From Gemmobacter caeni (lineage in GTDB: Bacteria > Pseudomonadota > Alphaproteobacteria > Rhodobacterales > Rhodobacteraceae): a stretch of DNA of 64,000 bases. The notes under the pieces are model-generated. The model was not told the DNA's origin. It worked only from the letters and a program-made list of their open reading frames with translations, and did not search any database. A program made the translations under genes and the position numbers. The stretch lies in assembly GCF_003054195.1 (NCBI RefSeq), contig NZ_QBKP01000007.1, positions 214,989 to 278,988 of the forward strand. The letters run 5' to 3'. This document shows positions 54,587 through 62,879 of the stretch, piece by piece (the first letter of the stretch is position 1; every line of letters begins with the position of its first letter).

Positions 54587-55123
54587 ATGACCGTCCTGCA
54601 CACGTTGAATCTGACGCTCCGCCCGTGTCACCCGGCGGACGGGCCGGATTTCATCGCGCTGGAGCGGGATGCCGAAGTCATGCAATTTCTGAACGGCGGT
54701 CCGGTCGATCATGGCCGCGTGGACCCGGACAAGGTGACCTTCCTGATGCCGCGGGGTCACGAACCGCATGTCTGGACGGCCCGGCGTCGCGCGGATGAGG
54801 CATTTGTCGGCTGGTTCGGCCTGTTTCCCGAAGGTGGTGGGCTGGCCGAGCTTGGCTATCGGCTGCGCCGCGATCACTGGGGCAGGGGGCTGGCCAGTGA
54901 AGGGGCGATGGCCCTGATTGACTGGGGGTTCGGTCATGCGGGCCATGACCGGATCATCGCCTGCACACTGGCGGTCAACCACGGCTCGCGTCGCGTCATG
55001 GAAAAGACGGGGATGACCTATGAGCGGACGGAGTATCCCGCAGCCCCGGTTCCGGTTGCCGGGTCCGAACAGGGTGAGGTCTGGTATGGTCTCAGCCGCG
55101 ACCGCTGGGCCAGCCGGCGCTGA
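54587..55123 (+). CDS. GNAT family N-acetyltransferase
   Basis: A 178-residue acetyltransferase of the GNAT superfamily. The RimJ/RimL-type order is visible: LTLRPCHPADGPDF at the start, VGWFGLFPEGGGLAELGYRLRRDHWGRGLASEGAMALI (about residues 75-112) with the acetyl-CoA loop WGRGLASEG, and IIACTLAVNHGSRRVMEKTGM, in which N-x-x-S-R-R-V is typical. The frame is open to 54476; ATG 54587 is chosen from the family N-terminus. The substrate is unknown. It converges with the nucleotidyltransferase-fold gene, stops 7 nt apart. Confidence 0.87.
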   Translation: MTVLHTLNLTLRPCHPADGPDFIALERDAEVMQFLNGGPVDHGRVDPDKVTFLMPRGHEPHVWTARRRADEAFVGWFGLFPEGGGLAELGYRLRRDHWGRGLASEGAMALIDWGFGHAGHDRIIACTLAVNHGSRRVMEKTGMTYERTEYPAAPVPVAGSEQGEVWYGLSRDRWASRR

Positions 55124-55130
55124 GCCAGCG

Positions 55131-56150
55131 TCACGCAAGATCGCGCAGGATGGCGGCGGTGTCCGGCATCCGCGACAGGCTTGCCCCGATCCGTTGCCGC
55201 CAGCGCGGGCCACGCGCCTGCGCCTCTGCCAGAGCTTCGGCCAGATCGTCCGGCCGGTCCTGCGCCAGAATCCCGATCAGGAAAGCCGCCTGGCCGCGAT
55301 CCTTGCGGGCCTTGGCCTGATCGGCCCCGCCGCGCCGCCGGTCTGCGACGATCAGCTTGTGGATGGCGAACCGCTCGGGCCGGGGGATCTGCACCAACAC
55401 GCCGGAGCGGTAAAGCGCGATGGCCGGGATCGGATCGGCGATCAGGTAATTCAGGTAGTTCAGCGCCTGCGCGCTGACCCCCAGCGCGGGCAACGGCTTC
55501 ACGGTTTCATCGCCGAAAGCCGGGGTCAGGAACTCCACCAGCGCCTCGCCCCGGTTCTGCCGCCACTTCCACACCTGCCGGTCCGGCATCCCCGGCACCG
55601 GGTCGAATTTCAGCGCCTGAAGGATGTCGCCGGGGTTTTCCTCCACCCGGTCCCCCAGTGCCACGGACAGCCGTTCGAAACTGGCGAAATCAATGTCGCC
55701 GGTCTGGGCCAGTTCGTCTGAATCGAAACGCACGCCCAGTTCGCCCTGATAAAGCGCATAGGCCGCCGTTCCGACCAGCGTGCCACCCAGCCGGAACACC
55801 CCGGCCCGCGCAAAGGCAAGCAGCAGGGAGCCGGTGTCACGGTCGGTGGCGATGAAGCCTTCGGCCCGCAGGATCCGGGCAAGCCGTGTCATCCCAGCCC
55901 TGCGTGCCCCGGCCCCCGCCCGCAATTCCGCCGCGCGCGCCAGCCGGGCGCGCAACTCGGGCGTGCCTTCGCCCAGATAGCGGCTTTTCATCTCGGTCCC
56001 GAGGCGGAACCTGTCATAAAGATAACTGCGCCCGTTGCGCACCCGCTCTTCGACACTGCCGATGAGTTCTGAGGCGGTTTCTTCCAGATGCAGGCGCAGC
56101 AGATCCTGATAGGCCACCTGCGCGGCGCGGGAATGGGAAAGGGCGGGCAT
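55131..56150 (-). CDS. GSU2403 family nucleotidyltransferase-fold protein
   Basis: A 339-residue protein of the GSU2403/NTP_transf_8 family. The N-terminal third is helical. The nucleotidyltransferase core holds the acidic site in QTGDIDFASFE (GDID pattern), preceded by the GG strand in RLGGTLVGTAAY, the equivalent of the usual GGS motif. The C-terminus is helical. Family members are common in plasmids and chromosomes, and their targets are unknown; relation to AbiEii-like toxins is only by fold. A 32-nt inverted repeat lies 53 nt upstream of the start at 56150. The 395-residue open frame begins inside that repeat and is not preferred. Confidence 0.75.
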   Translation of the reverse strand: MPALSHSRAAQVAYQDLLRLHLEETASELIGSVEERVRNGRSYLYDRFRLGTEMKSRYLGEGTPELRARLARAAELRAGAGARRAGMTRLARILRAEGFIATDRDTGSLLLAFARAGVFRLGGTLVGTAAYALYQGELGVRFDSDELAQTGDIDFASFERLSVALGDRVEENPGDILQALKFDPVPGMPDRQVWKWRQNRGEALVEFLTPAFGDETVKPLPALGVSAQALNYLNYLIADPIPAIALYRSGVLVQIPRPERFAIHKLIVADRRRGGADQAKARKDRGQAAFLIGILAQDRPDDLAEALAEAQARGPRWRQRIGASLSRMPDTAAILRDLA

Positions 56151-56202
56151 GGCAGGGTCCGGCTTGTGTGTAGCGAATATATGTTTGATGCACACAAAAG
56201 CA

Positions 56203-56234
56203 CATGTGCAGCAAGAATTTTCTTGCTGCACATG
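56203..56234. repeat. Perfect 15-bp inverted repeat between gbcB and the nucleotidyltransferase gene
   Basis: CATGTGCAGCAAGAA (56203-56217), centre TT, TTCTTGCTGCACATG (56220-56234). It begins 11 nt after the gbcB stop and may terminate the gbc operon, or serve as an operator for the next gene. On the minus strand a TTTT run follows a few bases after the stem. Confidence 0.65.
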
Positions 56235-56244
56235 AAGGAGGCGG

Positions 56245-57303
56245 TCAGACCTCGACGGTAATGGCACCCTGCGGGTGCGAACAGCAGGCGAGGATAAGCC
56301 CCTCGTCAATCTCGTCATCCGAGATGCCGCCGTTATGCACCATGACCACTTCGCCGGAGGTTTTCTTCACCTTGCAGGTGCCGCAAAGGCCAAAGTTGCA
56401 GCTGGACGGAATGTTCAGCCCGGCGCGTTTCGCCACGGTCAGCACGGTTTCCGAGCCGTCGCAGCCCAGCGTTTTGCCCGATAGCGCGAAGGTCACGCTG
56501 GCCGCGCCGCCAAGCTCCACCGTCTCGACCGGCTGTTCGACCAGCGCGGGGGCAGCAAAGCTTTCCTCGTGATAGCGCGCCATGTCGTAGCCCAGCGAGG
56601 CCAGCATCTCGCGCACCGCCCGCATGAACGGTTCGGGGCCGCAGCAGAAGATCTCACGTTCCAGATAATCCGGCGCCATCAGGCCCAGCATGATCTGGCT
56701 GAGCCGCCCGCGATAGCCGGGCCAGACCTCGAACGGGTCCACCTCTTCCACCGTGAAGCGCAATTGCAGCCCCGGCACGCGGGCGGCGAACTGTTCAAGC
56801 CTGCGGCGGAAGATGATTTCGGCCGGGCGGCGGGCGGCATGGACGAAGGTGATGTCGGGCATTTCGCCCGAATCCCAGGCCCACATCGTCATCGACATCA
56901 TCGGGGTGATGCCTGATCCTGCCGAAATGAACAGATATTTCGGTGCCTTGTGGCGCAGGAAGGTGAACTGCCCCGCCGGGCCATGGGCGCGCAGACGCAT
57001 GCCGGGCTTCAGATGGTCGATCAGCCAGCGCGTGCCTTCGGACCCCGGCTGCGCCTTGACGGTGATCGACAGCGACAGCGGCCGCGAGGGCGAGGAAGAG
57101 ATGGTATAGGTCCGGCTGACCATGCCCGAAGGCAGTGGCAGATCCAGCGTCAGGAACTGCCCCGGCTGATAGTCGAACCACGCCCCGGAAGGGGCGCGGA
57201 AGGCGATGGTGGCGCAATCGGGCGCTTCGGGGATGACCATGGCGCATTCAAGCTCCTCGTGGTCATCCCAGGGTTCTGCCGTCCAGTTCTGGCGCTGCGG
57301 CAT
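56245..57303 (-). CDS. gbcB: Ferredoxin-NADH reductase component of a Rieske demethylase (GbcB-like)
   Basis: A 352-residue electron-transfer flavoprotein. The N-terminal half is a ferredoxin-reductase fold: FAD-binding RTYTISSSPSRP, NAD-binding FISAGSGITPMMSM and CCGPEPFM. The C-terminus is a plant-type [2Fe-2S] ferredoxin with CNFGLCGTCKV and a later CC pair. It passes electrons from NADH to the Rieske oxygenase encoded next door, 4 nt upstream. The architecture matches GbcB and stachydrine/carnitine demethylase reductases. The hairpin after the gene may end the operon. Confidence 0.87.
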   Translation of the reverse strand: MPQRQNWTAEPWDDHEELECAMVIPEAPDCATIAFRAPSGAWFDYQPGQFLTLDLPLPSGMVSRTYTISSSPSRPLSLSITVKAQPGSEGTRWLIDHLKPGMRLRAHGPAGQFTFLRHKAPKYLFISAGSGITPMMSMTMWAWDSGEMPDITFVHAARRPAEIIFRRRLEQFAARVPGLQLRFTVEEVDPFEVWPGYRGRLSQIMLGLMAPDYLEREIFCCGPEPFMRAVREMLASLGYDMARYHEESFAAPALVEQPVETVELGGAASVTFALSGKTLGCDGSETVLTVAKRAGLNIPSSCNFGLCGTCKVKKTSGEVVMVHNGGISDDEIDEGLILACCSHPQGAITVEV

Positions 57304-57307
57304 CGGT

Positions 57308-58537
57308 TTACTCTGCCGCCAGCCGGGCGCCGCCGGGGGCCTGCGCCGCGATCATCGCGCGGACATACCAGTCGACAAACTGGATCACGCCGCTTTCCTG
57401 TTTCGCCGAATAAGGGCCGGGTTCATAGGCAGGCGAGCTTACGCCGATCTGGTTTTCCTCGACCACGCGGCGATCCTCGTCATTGGTGGCAAGCCAGACC
57501 TCGGTCAGGCGTTTCAGATCGTAGTCACGCCCTTCCACGGCATCCTTGTGGACCAGCCAGGTGGTCACAACCTCGGTTTGGGTGGCGCTGATCGGCAGGA
57601 CGCGGAAGTTCAGCACATGATCCGACAGGAAGTGGTTCCAGGTGTTCGGATAGTGGAAGAACAGCAGCGACCCGGCATTGGCGAAGGGCATGCCCGGCAA
57701 GCGCGGTGCGGCGGCGGCGCCATCCATGGTGTAGCTGACACCCTCGCCCACGAAGGGGATGCGCACCAGACGCCACTGATCGTTCGGCGCGATGACATAG
57801 CGCGAGGGCAGCCCAGCCTCTTCGCAGCGGTTCACATGGGCGGCACCGGCGGGCGAGGACAGGCTGTCATCCGCGCCGACCAGATCGGGGTCGTCGCTGA
57901 AGGTGCGGCAGAGCGACGGATGCGATCCCGCGCAGTGATAGCATTCGCGGTTGTTTTCCAGCACCAGCTTCCAGTTGCCTTCCTCGACGATGCGCGACTG
58001 GAAGGCGACCTTAAGGTCGGCCATGCCATGCGGCGCGGCATAGCGATCCGCCTCGGCCTGCACGGCGGCGAAATCCGGCGCTTCCTCGGCCAGACAGACA
58101 AACACCATCCCGGCGGCCTGAGTGCAATGCACCGGCTTCATCCCGTGCTTGGAGGCGTCGAAATCCGTGCCCATGTCGCGCGCCCACAGCAGGCGCCCGT
58201 CCGGGTCATAGGTCCACTGGTGGTAGGGGCAGACCAGCTTTGCCGCCTGACCCGAGGGTTTGGAGCAGATGCGCTGTCCGCGATGGCGGCAGACATTGTG
58301 GAACGCGCGGATCACACCATCCGCACCACGCACCACGACCACCGGATAGGCGCCCAGTTGCAGCGTCACATAGCTGCCGGTCTTGGGAAATTCCGCGATC
58401 GAGGCGGCGAAGATCCATTCGCGCTGCCAGATGGCGCGCAGGTCCTCGGCAAAGACCTCGGGGTCGGCATAGAAGGGCCGGGCCAGCGAGAAGCCAGAGC
58501 GTTGTTCATTCAGCAGAGAAAGGAGATCGCCTTGCAT
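57308..58537 (-). CDS. gbcA: Rieske-type betaine demethylase oxygenase (GbcA-like)
   Basis: A 409-residue Rieske non-haem iron oxygenase. The Rieske cluster residues are C83/H85 (NVCRHRG) and C103/H106 (VCPYHQW). The mononuclear iron site has H201 and H206 (ECYHCAGSH), with an Asp expected further on. Related enzymes (GbcA, stachydrine demethylase, CntA) oxidise an N-methyl group and release formaldehyde. The operon carries a ProXWV-type importer and a reductase, so glycine betaine is the most likely substrate, with stachydrine or another betaine as the main alternative. It starts 55 nt after proV. Confidence 0.85.
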   Translation of the reverse strand: MQGDLLSLLNEQRSGFSLARPFYADPEVFAEDLRAIWQREWIFAASIAEFPKTGSYVTLQLGAYPVVVVRGADGVIRAFHNVCRHRGQRICSKPSGQAAKLVCPYHQWTYDPDGRLLWARDMGTDFDASKHGMKPVHCTQAAGMVFVCLAEEAPDFAAVQAEADRYAAPHGMADLKVAFQSRIVEEGNWKLVLENNRECYHCAGSHPSLCRTFSDDPDLVGADDSLSSPAGAAHVNRCEEAGLPSRYVIAPNDQWRLVRIPFVGEGVSYTMDGAAAAPRLPGMPFANAGSLLFFHYPNTWNHFLSDHVLNFRVLPISATQTEVVTTWLVHKDAVEGRDYDLKRLTEVWLATNDEDRRVVEENQIGVSSPAYEPGPYSAKQESGVIQFVDWYVRAMIAAQAPGGARLAAE

Positions 58538-58592
58538 GACGGTGTTTCCTGAAGGGAGGAGGGAGAGGAGGGGAGGAGGAAAAGCGGGGCGG

Positions 58593-59627
58593 TCAGCCCA
58601 CCTTGGGAACGAGCGCGCGCACCACGTCGCGCATGTCGATCCGCCCGGCGGGCTGGCCCTTGTTCAGAACGGTATAGGCGCGATGGGTGTCGCCATCGGA
58701 CAGCGCGATCAGCGCCTCCAGCGTGGTTTCGGTATCCACCGTCTCGGGCGGCATGTCGTCCGACAGGCCCGGCGTCATCACCGACCGTACCCGCAGCACG
58801 CGGGCGCGGTTGATGTCGCTGACGAAGTCCACGATGTAGGGATCGCGCGGATGCAGCACGATGCTCTGCGGATCGCCCTGCTGCACCACACAGCCATCCT
58901 TCAGGATGACCAGATGATCCGCCAGCTTCAGCGCCTCGTCCAGATCGTGACTGATGAAGATGATGGTCTTGTGCAGTTCTGTCTGCAATTGCAGCAGCAG
59001 GTTCTGCATGTCGGTGCGGATCAGCGGGTCAAGCGCCGAGAACGCCTCGTCCATCAGCAGAATCGGCGCGTTGGAGGCCAGCGCGCGGGCAATGCCCACC
59101 CGTTGCTGCATCCCGCCCGATAGCCGGTGCGGATGGCTGTCGGCGAATTTGCCCAGCCCGACACGCTCCAGCCATTTCATCGCTTCGGCGCTGCGTTCCG
59201 ACAGCGGCACGCCCTTGACCTCCAGCGCCAGCGCCGCGTTTTCCAGAACCGTGCGATGCGGCAGCAGCGCGAATTTCTGGAACACCATGGTCATCTGGTC
59301 CTGACGCAGCCTGCGCAACCCTTCGGGCGACAGGCCGGTGACATCGGTGCCGTCAATCAGGATCTGACCGGCCGTCGGTTCGATCAGCCGGTTCAGGTGG
59401 CGCACCAGCGTGGATTTGCCCGAGCCCGACAGCCCCATGATGACGGTGATCTGCCCCGCCCGCATGTCGATGTTGATGTCGGAAAGGCCCAGCACATGCT
59501 TGCCGTTTTCCAGAAGCTCGGTCTTGCCCATGCCTTTCCGGACATCGGCAAGCGCCGCCTCGGGGCGTGGCCCGAAAATCTTGTAGAGATTGCGGACCGA
59601 AATCTTGACCGGGGCGGGCGCGTTCAT
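58593..59627 (-). CDS. proV: Glycine betaine/proline ABC transporter ATP-binding protein ProV
   Basis: A 344-residue ABC ATPase of the OpuAA/ProV type. It has Walker A GLSGSGKST, signature LSGGMQQRVGIARALA, Walker B LLMDEAFSALD and switch H in ISHDLDEAL. The C-terminal part (residues about 250-344) is a shortened CBS-like region, here ending RAYTVLNKGQPAGRIDMRDVVRALV. It powers the betaine importer with ProW and ProX, and it overlaps the proW gene by 4 nt. Confidence 0.92.
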   Translation of the reverse strand: MNAPAPVKISVRNLYKIFGPRPEAALADVRKGMGKTELLENGKHVLGLSDINIDMRAGQITVIMGLSGSGKSTLVRHLNRLIEPTAGQILIDGTDVTGLSPEGLRRLRQDQMTMVFQKFALLPHRTVLENAALALEVKGVPLSERSAEAMKWLERVGLGKFADSHPHRLSGGMQQRVGIARALASNAPILLMDEAFSALDPLIRTDMQNLLLQLQTELHKTIIFISHDLDEALKLADHLVILKDGCVVQQGDPQSIVLHPRDPYIVDFVSDINRARVLRVRSVMTPGLSDDMPPETVDTETTLEALIALSDGDTHRAYTVLNKGQPAGRIDMRDVVRALVPKVG

Positions 59628-60664
59628 TGCTGGTCTCCGGCATTCATGCGCGACAGCGCGGTCTTGGTCACCCGGTCGAGGATGATGGCCAGCAGCACGA
59701 TGCCCAGACCGGCCACCAGACCCACGCCCAGCTCAAGGTTGTTGATGCCGCGCAGCACCAGCACGCCCAGGCCCGGCGCCGACACCAGCGAGGCGATGAC
59801 GACCATAGCGAGGCTCATCATGATGGTCTGGTTCAGGCCCGCCATGATATTGGGCATGGCCAGAGGCAGCTCGACCTTCACCAGCTTCTGCCAGCGGGTC
59901 ATGCCGAAGGCATCGGCGGCCTCGGTCACATCGGGATCGACCAGACGGATGCCCAGATCGGTCAGCCGGATGATCGGCACGATGGCGTAGAGGATGATGG
60001 CGATGCCATAAAGCTTTGGCTCGGTCACACTGAACAGGAAGATCAGCGGGATCAGATACACGAAGGACGGCAGGGTTTGCAGCAGGTCCAGAACCGGCAG
60101 CGCCACTTTCTGCGCCCGGTCGTTTTTCGACATCAGGATGCCGATGGGCAGGCCAAGCAGCACCGAAATCACTGTGCAGACGAGGATGATGGTGAAGGTC
60201 TGGATCGCCGCGTCGAAATGGTTGATGAGGGCCAGAACCAGCATGGCTGCGCCGACAAAGGCGGTCAGCCCGCGCGACCGGGTCACGCGCTGCACCACCA
60301 GCAGGATCAGCAGCATGGTCAGCCACCAGGGCAGGAAAGCAAAGCCCTTCAGCGTGCCGGTCAGCGCCCAGCTCAGCGGCTGGGTCAGCGGGTCCAGCAC
60401 CAGCTTCAGACCGTCTTTCATGCTCATGAACAGGCTTTCGACCGCGGCGGTCAGATCGCGCGTGCGCCAGATGGCGTTGCAGCTTTCATTCAGCACATCC
60501 AGCGACGGAAAGGGCCGCGACCAGAACGCGACCTCCTCGGCCCCGCCGGATTGCGCCTTCGCCTTGGCCATCAGTTGCGCCATGGTCATCGGCCCGCCGG
60601 TCGATCCGGCGTCGCACCAGGCGCGCAGGCCCAGCGTATCGAAAAGTTGAGTATAGGCTGCCAT
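59624..60664 (-). CDS. proW: Glycine betaine/proline ABC transporter permease ProW
   Basis: A 346-residue permease. An N-terminal periplasmic/cytoplasmic extension of about 110 residues, as in ProW, is followed by about six to seven helices and the ABC coupling loop EAADAFGMTRWQKLVKVELPLAMP. The core GIDQTLMLALSMVVIAS-like helix reads GLNQTIMMSLAMVVIASLV, a hallmark of betaine permeases. It sits between proX and proV in one transcript. Confidence 0.9.
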   Translation of the reverse strand: MAAYTQLFDTLGLRAWCDAGSTGGPMTMAQLMAKAKAQSGGAEEVAFWSRPFPSLDVLNESCNAIWRTRDLTAAVESLFMSMKDGLKLVLDPLTQPLSWALTGTLKGFAFLPWWLTMLLILLVVQRVTRSRGLTAFVGAAMLVLALINHFDAAIQTFTIILVCTVISVLLGLPIGILMSKNDRAQKVALPVLDLLQTLPSFVYLIPLIFLFSVTEPKLYGIAIILYAIVPIIRLTDLGIRLVDPDVTEAADAFGMTRWQKLVKVELPLAMPNIMAGLNQTIMMSLAMVVIASLVSAPGLGVLVLRGINNLELGVGLVAGLGIVLLAIILDRVTKTALSRMNAGDQQ

Positions 60665-60712
60665 CGGTCCTCACCGGAAGGTGGGGGGCGCAAGACCGCC
60701 CCCCGATCAGGG

Positions 60713-61678
60713 TCACTGTGCGAAAGCGGCCAGTTTTTCCTTGGCTTCCGGGCTGACCCATGCCGTCCAGACATCCGGGTAGGTCATCAGGAAGTGCACC
60801 ACGGATTCGTCAATCGAGGCCTTGTTTTCTTCCTGCCACGCCAGAACCTCGCCCATCTGCTGGTTGGTGAAGGCGACTTTCGACATCAGATCGACGACTT
60901 CGGGTTCGCGGGCGGCGAAATCGGTGGTCACGGCGGTCACGACCTCGGCGCTGGGGAAATCCGATTTTTTCGGATTGGCGCAGCCGACAGTCTGGTTGCA
61001 GACATGCGCCTCGGCGTCATAGGGGCCGACATCGACCTTCACCATCGGATATTTGCCCAGAACGGCGGTCGGTGCCCAGTAGTAGCCGAACCACGGTTTC
61101 TTGTCGGCATAGGCTGAGGCGATGGAGGCGGCCAGCGTCTCGCCCGAGCCGTGGTCGAAAACCGTCACGCCATGTCCGGCCAGATCATAGGCAACCTTCA
61201 GGTTATCGTTGGCCACCCGGCAGCCCCAGCCTTCGGGGCAGTTGTTGAACACGCCGCCCACCATGTCGGGATGCGCCAGAATACCGTCGATCTTGGTCAG
61301 CTCAGGATGTTCGGCCGCCAGATAATCGGGAATCCACCAGCCTTCGACACCGCCATCGGACAGTACATGCGCCACGGTCCTGACTTTGCCCGCTTCCTCC
61401 AGCGGCTTGTACTCCGGCAGCGAGTTCAGCCAGAGTTCGGTCACGATATCCGGTTTGCCGGTTTCCGCCACCGAGGCGAGCGCGGGCACAGTGTTCGAAG
61501 GAACCACTGTGACTTTGCAGCCATATCCTTGTTCCATAAGGAATTTCGATACACCGGTCACGATCCCGGCCGAGGCCCAGTTCATTTCGGTGATCGTCAC
61601 ATCGCCACAGGCCGCAGCGGTCTGGGCTGTGGCAATCGTGGCCAGGACGGCCGATGTCACGAAGAGGCTGGCTTTCAT
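60713..61678 (-). CDS. proX: Glycine betaine-type substrate-binding protein ProX
   Basis: A 321-residue binding protein. A signal peptide ends AAACG (a TAQTAAACG cleavage context), and the OpuAC-type fold follows: ITEMNWASAGIVTGVSKFLMEQGYGC, DIVTELWLNSLPEY, WWIPDYLA, and GYYWAPTAVLGKY. These Trp/Tyr-rich stretches form the aromatic cage for trimethylammonium groups. The start is taken at the second of two adjacent ATGs, 6 nt after GGAG; the first (61681) is possible. It is first in the operon proXWV-gbcAB and divergent from the LysR regulator. Confidence 0.9.
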   Translation of the reverse strand: MKASLFVTSAVLATIATAQTAAACGDVTITEMNWASAGIVTGVSKFLMEQGYGCKVTVVPSNTVPALASVAETGKPDIVTELWLNSLPEYKPLEEAGKVRTVAHVLSDGGVEGWWIPDYLAAEHPELTKIDGILAHPDMVGGVFNNCPEGWGCRVANDNLKVAYDLAGHGVTVFDHGSGETLAASIASAYADKKPWFGYYWAPTAVLGKYPMVKVDVGPYDAEAHVCNQTVGCANPKKSDFPSAEVVTAVTTDFAAREPEVVDLMSKVAFTNQQMGEVLAWQEENKASIDESVVHFLMTYPDVWTAWVSPEAKEKLAAFAQ

Positions 61679-61811
61679 CATTTGCTCCCTGCGCCGGGGA
61701 GGCGCCTCCCCGGCCTGTTGCTTTTGCCGGCTTGTTCCGCCGACTGGTAAGTGCCGTTGACGTTCCGTTGCGGAAGCTTTTCGCTCAACCGCAAAAATTC
61801 TCGACGTTTAG

Positions 61812-61826
61812 ATAACTCTGAGTTAT
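61812..61826. promoter_or_regulatory. LysR-type T-N11-A box between proX and the LysR gene
   Basis: ATAACTC-T-GAGTTAT is a perfect 15-nt palindrome containing T-N11-A, the classic LysR recognition form. It lies 32 nt before the LysR start and about 130 nt before proX, the usual place for control of a divergent pair. Confidence 0.65.
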
Positions 61827-61858
61827 GCGTTTCGTAAAATCGCGACAGGAGGTCGAAA

Positions 61859-62782
61859 ATGGTCAGTCTGCGGCGAACGATTTCCTCGCTTGGCGCATTG
61901 ACCACCTTCGAGGCGGCGGCACGGCTGGAAAGTTTTACCCGTGCGGCCTCGGAACTGGGGGTGACGCAAGCGGCAGTGAGTCGGCAGATCAAGCAGCTTG
62001 AGGCCGAGCTGAACACCGCGCTTTTCGTTCGCGCGCATCGCAAGGTCGTGCTGACCACGCAGGGTGCGGCGCTGTCCTCGGTGCTGTCCGGCTCGTTCCA
62101 GCGCATCGCCGAGATGATCGAGACGATCCGCCAGCCTGTCGTGCATGACAGCATCACCGTCGGGGCGACGCTGGCCTTCACACATTTCTGGCTTCTGCCG
62201 CGTCTGGCCGAGTTTCGCGCGGCTTATCCCGACATCAAACTGCGCCTGGTGGCCGAAGACAGCATCACGGACCTGCGCCGCGACCGGCTGGACCTGTCGA
62301 TCCGCTACGGCAAGCCGCCCTTTGAAGATGCGCGCAGTCTTGCCACCATCGCGGACGAGGTGTTCCCCGTGTGCAGCCCGCGCCTGCTTGCGCGGCTGGG
62401 GATGCAGGCGGCCACCGCCGATCTGGCGAAGATGCCGCTTCTGGCCTCGGATTGGGTGGACCCGGCCTGGCTGTCCTGGCGGTCCTGGGCCAAGCTGGCG
62501 GGGGAATCCCCGGCCATCGCCAAAGCCTCGGATACCAGCCGTCTGCGGTTCAACCATTACACCGATACGATTCACGCTGCCCTGCACGGCGAGGGTGTGG
62601 CGATTGGCTGGGCTACGCTGATCAACCCCTATCTGGTGGAAGGCCGTCTGATTCAGGTGGGCGGGCGCCGGGTGATGCTGGAGGAGCGCTATCACCTGAT
62701 GGAACCGCATGGCCGCGAACTCTCGCCCGCTGCTGCGGCCTTCCGCGACTGGATCATCGACGAATTCGCTGCCGGTATATAA
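61859..62782 (+). CDS. LysR family regulator, GcvA/BetI-cluster type
   Basis: A 307-residue LysR-type regulator. The winged HTH (residues about 8-66) is FEAAARLESFTRAASELGVTQAAVSRQIKQLEAEL in GcvA style; the C-terminal binding domain has the periplasmic-protein fold with SITDLRRDRLDLSIRYG. It is divergent from proXWV-gbcAB and flanked by a T-N11-A box, so it most likely activates betaine uptake and demethylation with a betaine-type inducer. It also lies upstream of the MttB-family gene in the same direction, which it may regulate. Confidence 0.9.
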   Translation: MVSLRRTISSLGALTTFEAAARLESFTRAASELGVTQAAVSRQIKQLEAELNTALFVRAHRKVVLTTQGAALSSVLSGSFQRIAEMIETIRQPVVHDSITVGATLAFTHFWLLPRLAEFRAAYPDIKLRLVAEDSITDLRRDRLDLSIRYGKPPFEDARSLATIADEVFPVCSPRLLARLGMQAATADLAKMPLLASDWVDPAWLSWRSWAKLAGESPAIAKASDTSRLRFNHYTDTIHAALHGEGVAIGWATLINPYLVEGRLIQVGGRRVMLEERYHLMEPHGRELSPAAAAFRDWIIDEFAAGI

Positions 62783-62879
62783 CCTCAGATCATCGACTCG
62801 GGCCTTTTTTCTGCTCGTCACAACTGCCGCGCGGCGGCCTTAAGGTCATGCTGTCCCACGCTCTGCCGAAGGTGAAATC

